This document shows, piece after piece, positions 44,156 through 52,491 of a stretch of 64,000 nt of DNA. The stretch covers positions 186,001-250,000 of the forward strand of contig NZ_WQOH01000004.1 in the NCBI RefSeq assembly GCF_018784445.1, given 5' to 3'. The notes under the pieces are model-generated. The model was not told the origin of the DNA. It searched no databases and saw only the letters and a program-made list of their open reading frames with translations. This DNA comes from Gemmiger formicilis. Lineage in GTDB: Bacteria > Bacillota > Clostridia > Oscillospirales > Ruminococcaceae. Numbering within the stretch: position 1 is the stretch's first letter; every line of letters starts with the position of its first letter. The position numbers were made by a program, and so were the translations under genes.

Positions 44156-47101
44156 ATGACGAAACAACGCGAAAAACAAAACAAAACCCTCTGGCTGCTG
44201 CTGGGCTGCGGGCTGGCGCTGCGGCTGGTGCTGGCCCTTGTGACAGAGGGCTACCCCTACGACATGAGCTGCTTTGTGGCCTGGGGTGACAAGCTGGCCG
44301 CCGAGGGCCCCGCCGCCTTTTACAGCGAGGGCTACTTTGCCGACTACCCGCCCGGCTACCTGTGGATGCTGGGGCTGGTGGGGGCCATCCGCGCCGCGCT
44401 GCACATTGCCTACGAGTCCAAATGGACCTACTTTCTGCTGGCGCTTGTGCCGTCGCTCTGCGACTGCGCGGGGGCGGCGCTGGTTTATACCACAGCCCGG
44501 CGCGGCAGGGTAGTGGAGCACATGGCGCTGGTGCTGGCGGCGTTCACAGCGTTTAACCCGCTGCTATTGTTTGACACCGGCGTCTGGAAGCAGATCGACG
44601 GCGCATTCGCACTGCCGCTGCTGCTCTGCTTTTTGCTGCTGGAACAGCGCCGCTACCTGCCTGCCGCCGTCTGGTTCGGCGTGGCGCTGGCTATCAAGCC
44701 GCAGGCGCTGCTGTTCGGGCCGGTGCTGGCGGCCTGCTACCTGGCGGCTATCGCGCTGGAAGAAGATAAGCCCCGCGCCTTTGGCCGCTGCTTCGGCGGT
44801 GCGGCGCTGGCATTGCTGCCCCCGCTGGCGGCGGGGCTGCCGTTTTTCGGCATCGCACAGCTGCTCCCTAAGCTTGTAGAAAAGTACACAGGTACGATGT
44901 CCGGCTACCCTTACGCCACCATCAACGCCTTCAACTGGATGGCGGCGCTGGGCGGCAACTGGAAGGGCCTGGACGAGACGGTACTGCTGGGCATCACCTG
45001 GCAGCAGCTGGGGTGGTTCAATATCCTGCTGGTCACGGCGGGCCTGGCCTACTTTGCGGTGCGCAGCGCCCGGGGCGGCAGCTTCTCGCCGCTGCTGCTG
45101 GCGGCGTATTACGGCATCGGTGTGTTCACGCTGGCCCACTGTATGCATGAGCGCTACATGGTGCCCGGCGTGCTGCTGACCCTGCTGGCCGCTGCGCATT
45201 GGAACGATATCCGCCTTTACGCGGCCGGGGTGGGCCTGTCGCTGACCGGGTTCATCAACCTGGCCACGGTCTACTCGCTGACCGGCTCCGACGACGAATG
45301 GCTGACCAGCGCCACCAGTTCCACGGTGGCGATCTTGACCGGCCTGGTCGAGACGGTCTGCTTTGTGCTGCTGCTGTTTGCCATGTGGGATATCACCCGC
45401 CACAGCCACACGCTGCCCCTGCCGGAGCGTGAACCCGAGCAATCCCCGCTGCAGCCTGCCGCACAGCCGAAATGGACCCGCCGCGAGGTGGGCGCACTGC
45501 TGGCATTGACGGCGGCCACGGCGGTGCTGAGCTTTGCCTACCTGGGCAGCCGCACCGCGCCGCAGAACCCGCTGGACGCCACCGATACCGTACTGACCGA
45601 GACGGTGACGCCGCAGGGCGACGCGGTCTCGCTGTGGGTGTACCCGGGCATTTCCTTCGGCGGCAGTATGACCGTGACCGACGCTGCGGGCAATGTGGTC
45701 TTTGAAAAAGAACTGAACTACGGCACCTGCTTCAGCTGGACGGCCAACGATGTGGCCGCCGCGTCAGGGCAGCCCCTGACCGTGACCGTGCAGAACGCCC
45801 AGCTGTTTGAGCTGGCCTTCCGCGACGCGGCGGGGCAGCTGGTGCCGGCAGCGGGCGGCGGTGCGCTGCTTGATGAGCAGGCCGCTGTGCCGGACACTAT
45901 CAGCCAGCTGAACAGTATGTATTTTGACGAGATTTACCATGGCCGTACCGGTTATGAGCAGCTGCACAAGATGCCTGTCTACGAGACGACCCACCCACCG
46001 CTGGGCAAGGATCTGATCATGATGGGCATTGCGATGTTCGGCATGACCGGCTTTGGATGGCGGTTCTCCGGTACGCTGTTCGGCGTGCTGCTGGTGCCGC
46101 TGGCCTGGTGCTTTGTGCGCCGCCTGACCCGCAAGCCATGGGTGGCGGCGGTCTCCGGCGTGCTGCTGGCGCTGGATTTCATGCGTTTTTCCCAAAGCCG
46201 CCTGGCAACGATTGACGTCTACGGCACGTTTTTCATCCTGCTGGGGGCGTACTTCATGCTGTGGTACTGCCAGCAGGTGCTGACGGCAGGCGTGGACAGC
46301 GCCCTTCTGCCGATGGCGCTGGGCGGGCTGGCCTTCGGCCTGGGCTGCGCGGCCAAGTGGACCGGCATCTACGCCGGGGCCGGGCTGGCGGTGCTCTACC
46401 TGGGCGTTCTGTACGCCCGCTGGCGGCAGAAGCAGCCCGGCTTCTGGGCAGAGTTCCGCACGGCGGCGGTGGGCGGCGTACTGTTCTATGTGCTGCTGCC
46501 GCTCTGCATCTACATTGCGTCCTACCTGCCGTACTGGTGGCGCAACCCCTCGTTCAGTCTGGGCGATTGGTGGCAGTGCCAGGTCTCGATGTATAGTTAC
46601 CATTCCACTTTGCAGGCGACCCACCCGTTTGAGAGCCGCTGGTACACCTGGCTGCTGGGCCTGCGCCCGGTGTGGTACTACCGCAACGGCTATCTGCCCT
46701 ACGGCACCAAGGCCAGCATTGTGGGCATGGCAGGGCCGGTCATCTGGCTGGCCGGGCTGGCGGCGCTGGTGGGCCTGCTGTGGCGGCAGGTCAGCGGGCG
46801 CGGCAGCCGCCAGGGCGCGGGCGTGCTGATTTTGTACGGCACGCAGCTGATCCCTTGGATGCTGGTGTCGCGGTGTACGTTCTTGTACCATTATTTTCCC
46901 AGTTCCATGTTCTGCCTGGCGGCGCTGGTCCTGGTGCTGGCCCGCATGAAGCGCCGCGACTGGGCCAGGCGCATTGCGGGCGGCCTGTGCGTGGCGGCGG
47001 CCGTTCTGTTTGTGCTCTACTACCCGGCCCTCTCCGGCCTGCCCATCCCCGCCTGGTGGGCGGATGCCCTGGAAGTGCTGCCGAGCTTTGGGTTCTATTA
47101 A
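44156..47101 (+). CDS. double GT-C protein mannosyltransferase (GT39/PMT) fusion
   Basis: 981 residues. N-terminal half (about 1-440): GT-C enzyme with YPYDMSCFVAWGDKL and EGYFADYPPGYLWML, typical of bacterial mannosyltransferase-like proteins. A soluble beta-rich insert (about 470-580) follows. From about 585 a complete PMT domain: YFDEIYHGRTGYEQL (catalytic acids), THPPLGKDLI, and DFMRFSQSRLATIDVYGTF, ending in the PMT 4-TM region. PMTs attach mannose from polyprenyl-phosphate-mannose to secreted proteins. Such two-domain proteins occur in some Firmicutes. It starts MTKQREK. Confidence 0.85.
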   Translation: MTKQREKQNKTLWLLLGCGLALRLVLALVTEGYPYDMSCFVAWGDKLAAEGPAAFYSEGYFADYPPGYLWMLGLVGAIRAALHIAYESKWTYFLLALVPSLCDCAGAALVYTTARRGRVVEHMALVLAAFTAFNPLLLFDTGVWKQIDGAFALPLLLCFLLLEQRRYLPAAVWFGVALAIKPQALLFGPVLAACYLAAIALEEDKPRAFGRCFGGAALALLPPLAAGLPFFGIAQLLPKLVEKYTGTMSGYPYATINAFNWMAALGGNWKGLDETVLLGITWQQLGWFNILLVTAGLAYFAVRSARGGSFSPLLLAAYYGIGVFTLAHCMHERYMVPGVLLTLLAAAHWNDIRLYAAGVGLSLTGFINLATVYSLTGSDDEWLTSATSSTVAILTGLVETVCFVLLLFAMWDITRHSHTLPLPEREPEQSPLQPAAQPKWTRREVGALLALTAATAVLSFAYLGSRTAPQNPLDATDTVLTETVTPQGDAVSLWVYPGISFGGSMTVTDAAGNVVFEKELNYGTCFSWTANDVAAASGQPLTVTVQNAQLFELAFRDAAGQLVPAAGGGALLDEQAAVPDTISQLNSMYFDEIYHGRTGYEQLHKMPVYETTHPPLGKDLIMMGIAMFGMTGFGWRFSGTLFGVLLVPLAWCFVRRLTRKPWVAAVSGVLLALDFMRFSQSRLATIDVYGTFFILLGAYFMLWYCQQVLTAGVDSALLPMALGGLAFGLGCAAKWTGIYAGAGLAVLYLGVLYARWRQKQPGFWAEFRTAAVGGVLFYVLLPLCIYIASYLPYWWRNPSFSLGDWWQCQVSMYSYHSTLQATHPFESRWYTWLLGLRPVWYYRNGYLPYGTKASIVGMAGPVIWLAGLAALVGLLWRQVSGRGSRQGAGVLILYGTQLIPWMLVSRCTFLYHYFPSSMFCLAALVLVLARMKRRDWARRIAGGLCVAAAVLFVLYYPALSGLPIPAWWADALEVLPSFGFY

Positions 47102-47105
47102 TAAA

Positions 47106-47157
47106 AAGGCTCCCTTGTCAAAGGGAGCAGTCGCCGATAAGGCGACTGAGGGATTCC
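47106..47157 (+). repeat. family B two-hairpin repeat, left flank of DUF559 gene
   Basis: Hairpin 1 GGCTCCCTTGTCAAAGGGAG, hairpin 2 AGTCGCC/GGCGACT, then GAGGGATTCC. An inverted partner lies at 47575-47630. Confidence 0.8.
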
Positions 47158-47198
47158 AGGCCATCAGCCTTGCGAGAAACCGAAAGGAATCATTACTT

Positions 47199-47567
47199 AT
47201 GACCGGCAAGCACAACAAAGAGCTGACTCCCATTGCCAGAAGGCTTCGCAAAGATATGACGAAGGAAGAACGTCACCTTTGGTACGACTTTCTCCGGGGG
47301 TATCCCATCCGCTTTCTGCGGCAGAAAGTTGTCGGCAAGTATGTTGTTGATTTCTACTGTGCGGCGGCAAATCTGGTGGTGGAACTGGACGGTTCGCAGC
47401 ATTTTGAGGATGCCGGACGTGTATGCGATGCGGCCCGCACGAAGTTTTTGCAAAAGTACGGTCTGCGGGTGCTACGGTTTGCAAACAATGATGTGATGAA
47501 AAATTTTGAAGGCGTATGCACTGCGATTGACAAAGCGGTGCAGGAGAGGATGGAGCTGCTTCCGTAA
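47199..47567 (+). CDS. DUF559 PD-(D/E)XK nuclease-like protein
   Basis: 122 residues. Start MTGKHNKELTPIARRLRKDM is typical of the family. The fold relates to the very short patch repair/restriction endonuclease group: KVVGKYVVDFYC holds the catalytic Asp, LVVELDGSQH the E-x-D or Q/H site, and LRVLRFANNDV the last strand. No biochemical function is established for the family. The gene lies in a 525-base block closed by inverted family B repeats. ATG 47199 follows AAAGGA. Confidence 0.85.
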   Translation: MTGKHNKELTPIARRLRKDMTKEERHLWYDFLRGYPIRFLRQKVVGKYVVDFYCAAANLVVELDGSQHFEDAGRVCDAARTKFLQKYGLRVLRFANNDVMKNFEGVCTAIDKAVQERMELLP

Positions 47568-47574
47568 GGCAGCA

Positions 47575-47630
47575 GGAATCCCTCCGGCCTCGTGAAGCTC
47601 GGCCACCTCCCTTTGACAAGGGAGGCTTTA
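47575..47630 (-). repeat. family B repeat, right flank of DUF559 gene
   Basis: Minus strand: GCCTCCCTTGTCAAAGGGAG, then GTGGCC/GGCC hairpin, then GGAGGGATTCC. Hairpin 1 loop and the GAGGGATTCC end match the left flank; hairpin 2 differs but pairs. Confidence 0.8.
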
Positions 47631-47631
47631 G

Positions 47632-47676
47632 AAAAACGCCGCAGTAACGGAAGTGATTTCCCGTTGCTGCGGCGTT
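47632..47676 (-). terminator. terminator for pfp
   Basis: Stem 47635-47650 with 47661-47676 (one G-U). The T run is on the minus strand (47632-47636), so it fits the pfp transcript, although a MITE lies between them. Confidence 0.75.
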
Positions 47677-47682
47677 ATTGTA

Positions 47683-47862
47683 TTAAGGCAACACCGCACA
47701 ATTCCCGCCTGACGGCTTAAGCACCGCTCCGGCGGCTGCGGCACGGCATCTGCGTTGCCAAAATGCTCGATAAGACATCCAGTATTATCTGCGCTTTTGG
47801 CTTAGCAGCTGCCGCACCTCGCTCGCCGTATCGGCACTTAGAATTATGCGGTATTGCCTTAA
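47683..47862. mobile_element. 180-bp MITE-like element
   Basis: Terminal inverted repeats of 22 bases at 47683-47704 and 47841-47862 (TTAAGGCAACACCGCAC and TTAAGGCAATACCGCAT as starts), matching at 19 positions or so. The interior has no ORF. Size, ends and lack of coding fit a non-autonomous miniature transposable element. No target duplication could be proved. Confidence 0.75.
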
Positions 47863-47897
47863 GCTTCTTTAGTTACTTTCTTCTCGAAGAAAGTGAC

Positions 47898-49133
47898 TTA
47901 CGCCTCCGGCAGGTAGATATGATGCGGTAGGCCCTCGACGTAAATCGGGGTCAGCTCGGCCTGGACCAGGGGCAGGGCGTAGGCCAGGAACTCATCCGTC
48001 ATGGCGGTGTGGTCGGCGTTGACCCACTCCAGCGGCACCTTCTTTTCCAGGTTGGCAACCTCGCTGATGGGGTGCAGGCTCGTACCGCACTGGTACGGCG
48101 CGTTGGAAATGCGGTCCAGCGCGACCATCTCGCCGGTGTGGCCCTCAAATGCGGCCTTGGCGGCGGCACCACCGACCTGGTAAGCCTCGGTGATATCGGT
48201 GCGGCTCGTCAGATGACCCGCGCAGCGCTGCAGGGTAGAAAGCTCGATGCAGCGGGTTTTCGTGTTCAGGCGGCGGGCAACGGTGTTCGCCAGAAAACGC
48301 GCCGTGCCGGTTAGGGCCTTGTGGCCGAAAGCATCCACCGCGTGGACATCGTCGGCCAGCTCGCAGACGTAGCGGCCATCCTCGAGCTTGACGCCCTCGG
48401 ACACGGCGATGACGATGGACGGCTTCTCCTTTTGCATCCGCTCGACCTTCTCCACGAAATGATCCACGTTGAAGGGCACTTCGGGCAGGCAGATCATGTC
48501 CACGCCCTCGCAGTCCTCGGCCTTGGCCAATGCAGCGGCGGCGGTCAGCCAGCCCGCGTTGCGGCCCATGATTTCAACAATGGTCACGTACTTGGTGCCG
48601 TAGACTGTCGCATCGCGGATGATCTCCTTCATCACGACACCGATGTACTTGGCGGCGCTGCCGTAGCCTGGAGTGTGGTCGGTGACCATCAGATCATTGT
48701 CGATGGTCTTAGGCACGCCCATAAAGCGGATGTCGCTGCCGATGTGTGCGCCGTAGTCGGCCAGCTTGCCGATGGTGTCCATCGAGTCGTTACCGCCGAT
48801 GTAGAAGAAGTAGCCGATGTCCAGCTCCTTCAGGATCTCAAACAGCTGGATGTAGACGGCCTCGCCCTCGGCGGTGTGCCAGTCGGGCAGCTTGTAGCGG
48901 CAGGAACCCAGATAGCTGGACGGCGTGCGCTTCAAAAGCTCAATGTCCAGTGCGGTTTTCAGCTTGTCGTCCAGCACACAGGTGCGGCGCTCTAACAGGC
49001 CGGCCACGCCGTGCAGCATGCCGTAGACCTTGCCCGCGCCGCGGCGCTTGCAGCTTTCATACACGCCCGCGAGACTGGCGTTGATGACGGAAGTCGGGCC
49101 GCCGGACTGACCGACGATCGCATTTTTTGCCAT
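47898..49133 (-). CDS. pfp: 6-phosphofructokinase, PPi-dependent type
   Basis: 411 residues. Phosphorylates fructose 6-phosphate, with pyrophosphate as probable donor. YIGGNDSMDT has Asp where ATP enzymes have Gly (GGDGS), and VPKTIDNDL has Lys where ATP enzymes have Gly (PGTIDND); both are marks of the PPi type. VGQSGGPTSVINAS starts the protein, and EIMGRNAGWL is the substrate motif. Complement of CCTCCTTG gives an AAGGAGG ribosome site. A hairpin (47871-47898) overlaps its stop. PPi use would be reversible and save ATP. Confidence 0.93.
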   Translation of the reverse strand: MAKNAIVGQSGGPTSVINASLAGVYESCKRRGAGKVYGMLHGVAGLLERRTCVLDDKLKTALDIELLKRTPSSYLGSCRYKLPDWHTAEGEAVYIQLFEILKELDIGYFFYIGGNDSMDTIGKLADYGAHIGSDIRFMGVPKTIDNDLMVTDHTPGYGSAAKYIGVVMKEIIRDATVYGTKYVTIVEIMGRNAGWLTAAAALAKAEDCEGVDMICLPEVPFNVDHFVEKVERMQKEKPSIVIAVSEGVKLEDGRYVCELADDVHAVDAFGHKALTGTARFLANTVARRLNTKTRCIELSTLQRCAGHLTSRTDITEAYQVGGAAAKAAFEGHTGEMVALDRISNAPYQCGTSLHPISEVANLEKKVPLEWVNADHTAMTDEFLAYALPLVQAELTPIYVEGLPHHIYLPEA

Positions 49134-49330
49134 AGTTTTCCTCCTTGCAGGCAGGGCCTGCAGCTTGTGGGTGGCGTGCCCGCGCAGGGTAGAGGCGCGG
49201 CGCAGAGCACACGAATATTGTCATCCTCAGTGTACCATGCGGCGGCGGTTTTGGCCATTGCGGCGGTTGCTTAGATGAAGGCGCGAGCGGCAGAACGATG
49301 CGATTCCGCAGGGTGGAACTGCGGTGCGCG

Positions 49331-49376
49331 GCAAAATTCGGCAGATGGAATAGCGTTCCATAGTATGGAATTTTGC
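49331..49376. promoter_or_regulatory. nested inverted repeats upstream of pfp
   Basis: TTCCATAGTATGGAA (49356-49370) is a perfect 15-base palindrome. It lies inside a larger pairing GCAAAATTC (49331-49339) with GAATTTTGC (49368-49376), and TGGAA (49346-49350) pairs with TTCCA. About 200 bases before pfp on the minus strand; could be an operator. The rest of 49134-49527 shows no convincing gene. Confidence 0.45.
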
Positions 49377-49527
49377 ATCACGAATATTTGCAAGAATCAT
49401 TCGGCAACCTTGCAAAAATTGCGGAACCGGGGCAAAGTTGTGCAAGATGACGAAGCACGGCGCACCCGCCGTGCCGCCGACCTGCTGAAAAAAACAGGGC
49501 GGACGCCCAAAAATCTGAAATTTATTC

Positions 49528-49556
49528 TTGACAGGACTGCATGACCGTGTTATTCT
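49528..49556 (+). promoter_or_regulatory. promoter of the T-box asnB unit
   Basis: TTGACA (49528-49533), 17-base spacer, TATTCT (49551-49556). RNA would begin near 49563, at the foot of T-box stem I. Confidence 0.85.
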
Positions 49557-49562
49557 TTACTC

Positions 49563-49850
49563 AACAAAAGCGTTGATGGGGAAAAGTACCGCCCAAGACC
49601 AGCACAGAGAGCCTGGCATTTGGTGTAAGCCGGGACGGTGACAGGGCGCGAAAGAACACCCCGGAGCTGCAGCCTGAAATGCAAAAAGTAGGGTGCGCCG
49701 CAGGCCGTGCGTTACAGCGGCAGCGTTTCAAAGGTGAACGTGTACGGAAAAAGTGACCGTATGCCTTTATTTCGGCTGCGGTAATTTAGGTGGCACCGCG
49801 GATCAAGACAGCGATTCGTCCTAATGACAGGGCGAATGGGCTGTCTTTTT
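49563..49850 (+). ncRNA. T-box leader, asparagine type
   Basis: Stem I begins with GTTGATGGGGAAAAGTA, and AGAGAGCCTGGCATTTGGTG is the usual distal part. The likely specifier is AAC (49655-49657) followed by A. The T-box itself is AGGTGGCACCGCGG (49788-49801). A terminator follows (AAGACAGC paired with GCTGTCTT, 49805-49850, then five T). Uncharged tRNA-Asn would pair with the specifier and stop termination, turning on asnB. Confidence 0.9.
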
Positions 49851-49895
49851 GTTTTACCATTCGGAAAGTGTAAGACCGAAAAGGAGAAACAAACA

Positions 49896-51476
49896 ATGTG
49901 CTGCATTATGGGTTATGCCGGGCATGATCTGCCCAAGGAAACGTTTACGGAGTATCTGCTGCGTACCACCAGCCGCGGGCCGGACGACCAGCGTGTGGCC
50001 GAGACTGAGTTCGGCCTGCTGGGCTTTGGCCGTCTCGCCATTATGGGCTTGACGCCCGAGGGCATGCAGCCCTTCTTCCGCGGTGCGGACTGCGTGGCCT
50101 GCAACGGCGAGCTGTACGGCTTCCGCCCCATCAAAGCCGAACTGGAAGCCGAGGGCTACACCTTTGAGTCCGACTCCGACTGCGAGATCATCCTGCCGCT
50201 CTACTACAAATATGGCCTGGATATGTTCAAGCATCTGGACGCTGAGTTTGCGATGATTCTGTACGACAGCCGGAAAAAGCTGCTCATCGCCGCCCGCGAC
50301 CCCATCGGCATCCGCCCGCTGTTCTACGGGTACAGCGAGAGCGGCTGCATTGCCTTTGCGTCCGAGGCGAAAAACCTCGTGGGGCTGTGCAAAAAAATCT
50401 ATCCGTTCCCCATCGGCAGCTATTACTGCAATGGTCAGTTCGTGCGGTACTGCGATATCGCCGACACCCCCGCGTACAGCCAGGATGAACTTCCCGATGT
50501 ATTGACGAACATCCGGGAAAAGCTCGTCGCGGGTGTAGACAAGCGGCTGGATGCCGACACGCCGGTCGGGTTCCTGCTCTCCGGCGGTCTGGATTCCAGC
50601 CTGGTCTGCGCCATTGCGGCCAAAAAGCTGGGCAAGCCCATCCGCACCTTTGCCATCGGCATGAGCGAGGACGCCATCGACCTGAAATACGCCAAGCAGG
50701 TGGCTGACTACCTGCACGCCGATCACACCGAGGTCATCATCAACAAGGACATCGTCCTGGATGCGCTGGAAAGCGTCATTGCCATGCTGGGCACCTGGGA
50801 TATCACGACCATCCGCGCGTCGGTGGGTATGTATCTCGTCTGCAAGTACATCCACGAGCACACCGACATCCGCGTGCTGCTGACCGGTGAGATCTCCGAT
50901 GAACTGTTCGGCTACAAGTACACCGACTACGCACCCAGCGCCGCCGCGTTCCAGGCCGAGAGCCAGAAGCGCATCCGCGAGCTGTATATGTACGACGTGC
51001 TGCGCGCCGACCGTTCCATCAGCGTCAACAGCCTGGAAGCCCGCGTGCCTTTCGGCGACTTGGATTTCGTCAAGTACGTCATGGCCATCGACCCCGAGAA
51101 GAAGCTGAACACCTACGGCAAGGGTAAGTACCTGCTGCGCAAGGCTTTCGAGGGCGACTGGCTTCCCGAGAGCATCCTCTGGCGCGAGAAGGCCGCCTTC
51201 AGCGACGCGGTGGGCCACTCGATGGTGGACGATCTGAAGGAGTATGCCGAGACGATCTACACTGACCGCGAGTTTGCCGAGAAGTGCGGCAAGTACACCT
51301 ATGGCCGCCCCTTTACCAAGGAAAGCCTGCTGTACCGCGAAATTTTTGAGAAGTACTACCCCGGCCAGGCAGAGATGATTGTGGATTACTGGATGCCCAA
51401 CAAGGCATGGCCTCACTGCGACGTCAACGACCCCAGCGCGAGAGTGCTGGCAAACTATGGGGCGAGCGGGCAGTAA
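49896..51476 (+). CDS. asnB: asparagine synthase, glutamine-hydrolysing
   Basis: 526 residues. MCCIMGYAG gives the N-terminal nucleophile Cys2 after Met removal; TTSRGPDDQ, ACNGELYGF complete the glutaminase. The synthase domain has the PP-loop LLSGGLDSSL and LTGEISDELFGYKY. It makes asparagine from aspartate with ATP and glutamine. ATG 49896 follows AAAAGGAG; upstream in-frame ATG at 49824 lies in the terminator and is excluded. The Asn T-box agrees. Confidence 0.96.
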   Translation: MCCIMGYAGHDLPKETFTEYLLRTTSRGPDDQRVAETEFGLLGFGRLAIMGLTPEGMQPFFRGADCVACNGELYGFRPIKAELEAEGYTFESDSDCEIILPLYYKYGLDMFKHLDAEFAMILYDSRKKLLIAARDPIGIRPLFYGYSESGCIAFASEAKNLVGLCKKIYPFPIGSYYCNGQFVRYCDIADTPAYSQDELPDVLTNIREKLVAGVDKRLDADTPVGFLLSGGLDSSLVCAIAAKKLGKPIRTFAIGMSEDAIDLKYAKQVADYLHADHTEVIINKDIVLDALESVIAMLGTWDITTIRASVGMYLVCKYIHEHTDIRVLLTGEISDELFGYKYTDYAPSAAAFQAESQKRIRELYMYDVLRADRSISVNSLEARVPFGDLDFVKYVMAIDPEKKLNTYGKGKYLLRKAFEGDWLPESILWREKAAFSDAVGHSMVDDLKEYAETIYTDREFAEKCGKYTYGRPFTKESLLYREIFEKYYPGQAEMIVDYWMPNKAWPHCDVNDPSARVLANYGASGQ

Positions 51477-51510
51477 AATCCCCAAGGCTCAGCGGAAGAA
51501 AAACTTCCCC

Positions 51511-51538
51511 TTGCATTTCCCCAAAACCCGTGTATAAT
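51511..51538 (+). promoter_or_regulatory. promoter of the THF riboswitch-folT unit
   Basis: TTGCAT (51511-51516), 16-base spacer, TATAAT (51533-51538). RNA begins just before the aptamer. Confidence 0.85.
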
Positions 51539-51551
51539 AAAAAACGATATC

Positions 51552-51666
51552 GCAGAGTAGGAATCCGCGCGTGGGGCGCTGCCCCAAAGTGCCTGACCAA
51601 CGGGGAGTTGTGGCAGGACGAAGTAACCGCAAGGTTCGCGGTGCGGGTTCCGCATCCCACTGCTGC
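51552..51666 (+). ncRNA. tetrahydrofolate riboswitch aptamer
   Basis: GCAGAGTAGGAATCCGCGCGT starts the aptamer, with P1 GCAG pairing CTGC at 51663-51666. AAGTGCC, then GGACGAAG and GCGGTGCGGGTTCCGCATCC complete the consensus, where GGATGCGG-type bases pair back to GGATTCC. In known aptamers GCGTT is directly followed by AAGTG; here a 13-base hairpin (51573-51585, GGGGC-GCT-GCCCC) is inserted between them. The folate transporter gene follows. Confidence 0.85.
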
Positions 51667-51720
51667 ATGATGGTGTGCAACGGCGGATGCGGCGTTGTGC
51701 CCGTCCCAACCAAAATTGCC

Positions 51721-51759
51721 TCCTCCCTTGTGCGGCAAACGCACAAAGGAGGATTTTTT
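51721..51759 (+). promoter_or_regulatory. expression-platform hairpin hiding the folT ribosome site
   Basis: Arms 51721-51734 and 51740-51753 pair at 13 of 14 positions. The right arm contains AAAGGAGGA, the ribosome site, and six T follow at once, then ATG 51760. It can thus work both as a terminator and as a translation lock. Confidence 0.8.
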
Positions 51760-52350
51760 ATGTGCACTGTATCCGAACAAACCCTGTCCGTCCTCACCCC
51801 CGACTACTGGCGCACCGCCCGGCGGGAACTGAACAACCCCCGCGTGCTGGCGTTCTCGGGCCTGGTCTGCGCTATGGCCATCGTGCTGGAAAGCCTGCCC
51901 ATCTACCTGATGGGGCCGAGCCTGAAAATCTACTTTAGCTTTTTGGCCGTCTCGCTGGGATGCAGCTGCTACGGCCCGGTCGTGGGCATGATGGCCGGTG
52001 CCATCATTGACAGCGTCGGCTTTCTGCTCTCCGGCTACGGCGAGCCGTATTTCCCCGGCTACCTTGTCACGGCGGTGCTGTCGGGGCTGATCTACGGCGT
52101 TATGCTCTACCGCCGCAAACCGACGCTGCCGCGCATTATTGTGACGCGGCTCATCATCAACTACGGCAGCAATGTCTTGTTGGGCAGCGTGTGGAAAGCC
52201 ATGCTCTACGGCAAGGGGTACCTGTACTACCTGACATCCGGTGCGGTGAAGAACACAATCATGCTGCCCATCGAGGTATTCCTGACCTGGGTCGTCCTGA
52301 ACGCCGCCGCCAAGCAGGGATTGGACAGGAAGTTTATTCATAAGCGGTAA
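51760..52350 (+). CDS. folT: folate ECF transporter S component
   Basis: 196 residues, six TM helices. The N-terminal LSVLTPDYWRTARRELNNPRVLAF segment and SLKIYFSFLAVSLG match FolT-type S components, which bind folate and share the ECF energising module encoded elsewhere. A THF riboswitch upstream supports folate as the substrate. ATG 51760. Confidence 0.9.
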   Translation: MCTVSEQTLSVLTPDYWRTARRELNNPRVLAFSGLVCAMAIVLESLPIYLMGPSLKIYFSFLAVSLGCSCYGPVVGMMAGAIIDSVGFLLSGYGEPYFPGYLVTAVLSGLIYGVMLYRRKPTLPRIIVTRLIINYGSNVLLGSVWKAMLYGKGYLYYLTSGAVKNTIMLPIEVFLTWVVLNAAAKQGLDRKFIHKR

Positions 52351-52403
52351 AGTATGCCCGGTGCTGGCGTTTTCACCAAAATTAACGGAAATTTTCTGTG
52401 CGT

Positions 52404-52419
52404 GGTTACGCGTTTAACC
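52404..52419 (+). promoter_or_regulatory. candidate operator before the LacI promoter
   Basis: GGTTACGCGTTTAACC: arms GGTTA and TAACC around CGCGTT. It ends one base before the -35 box. A LacI-family protein could bind its own promoter here. Confidence 0.4.
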
Positions 52420-52420
52420 T

Positions 52421-52449
52421 TTGCCCTGGGGCGGCCTCTGCCGTATAAT
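52421..52449 (+). promoter_or_regulatory. promoter of the LacI-MATE unit
   Basis: TTGCCC (52421-52426), 17-base spacer, TATAAT (52444-52449). Confidence 0.8.
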
Positions 52450-52491
52450 GGTAGTGCGTTGCATAATGGAAGTACAGAGAGGGGGCGCACC

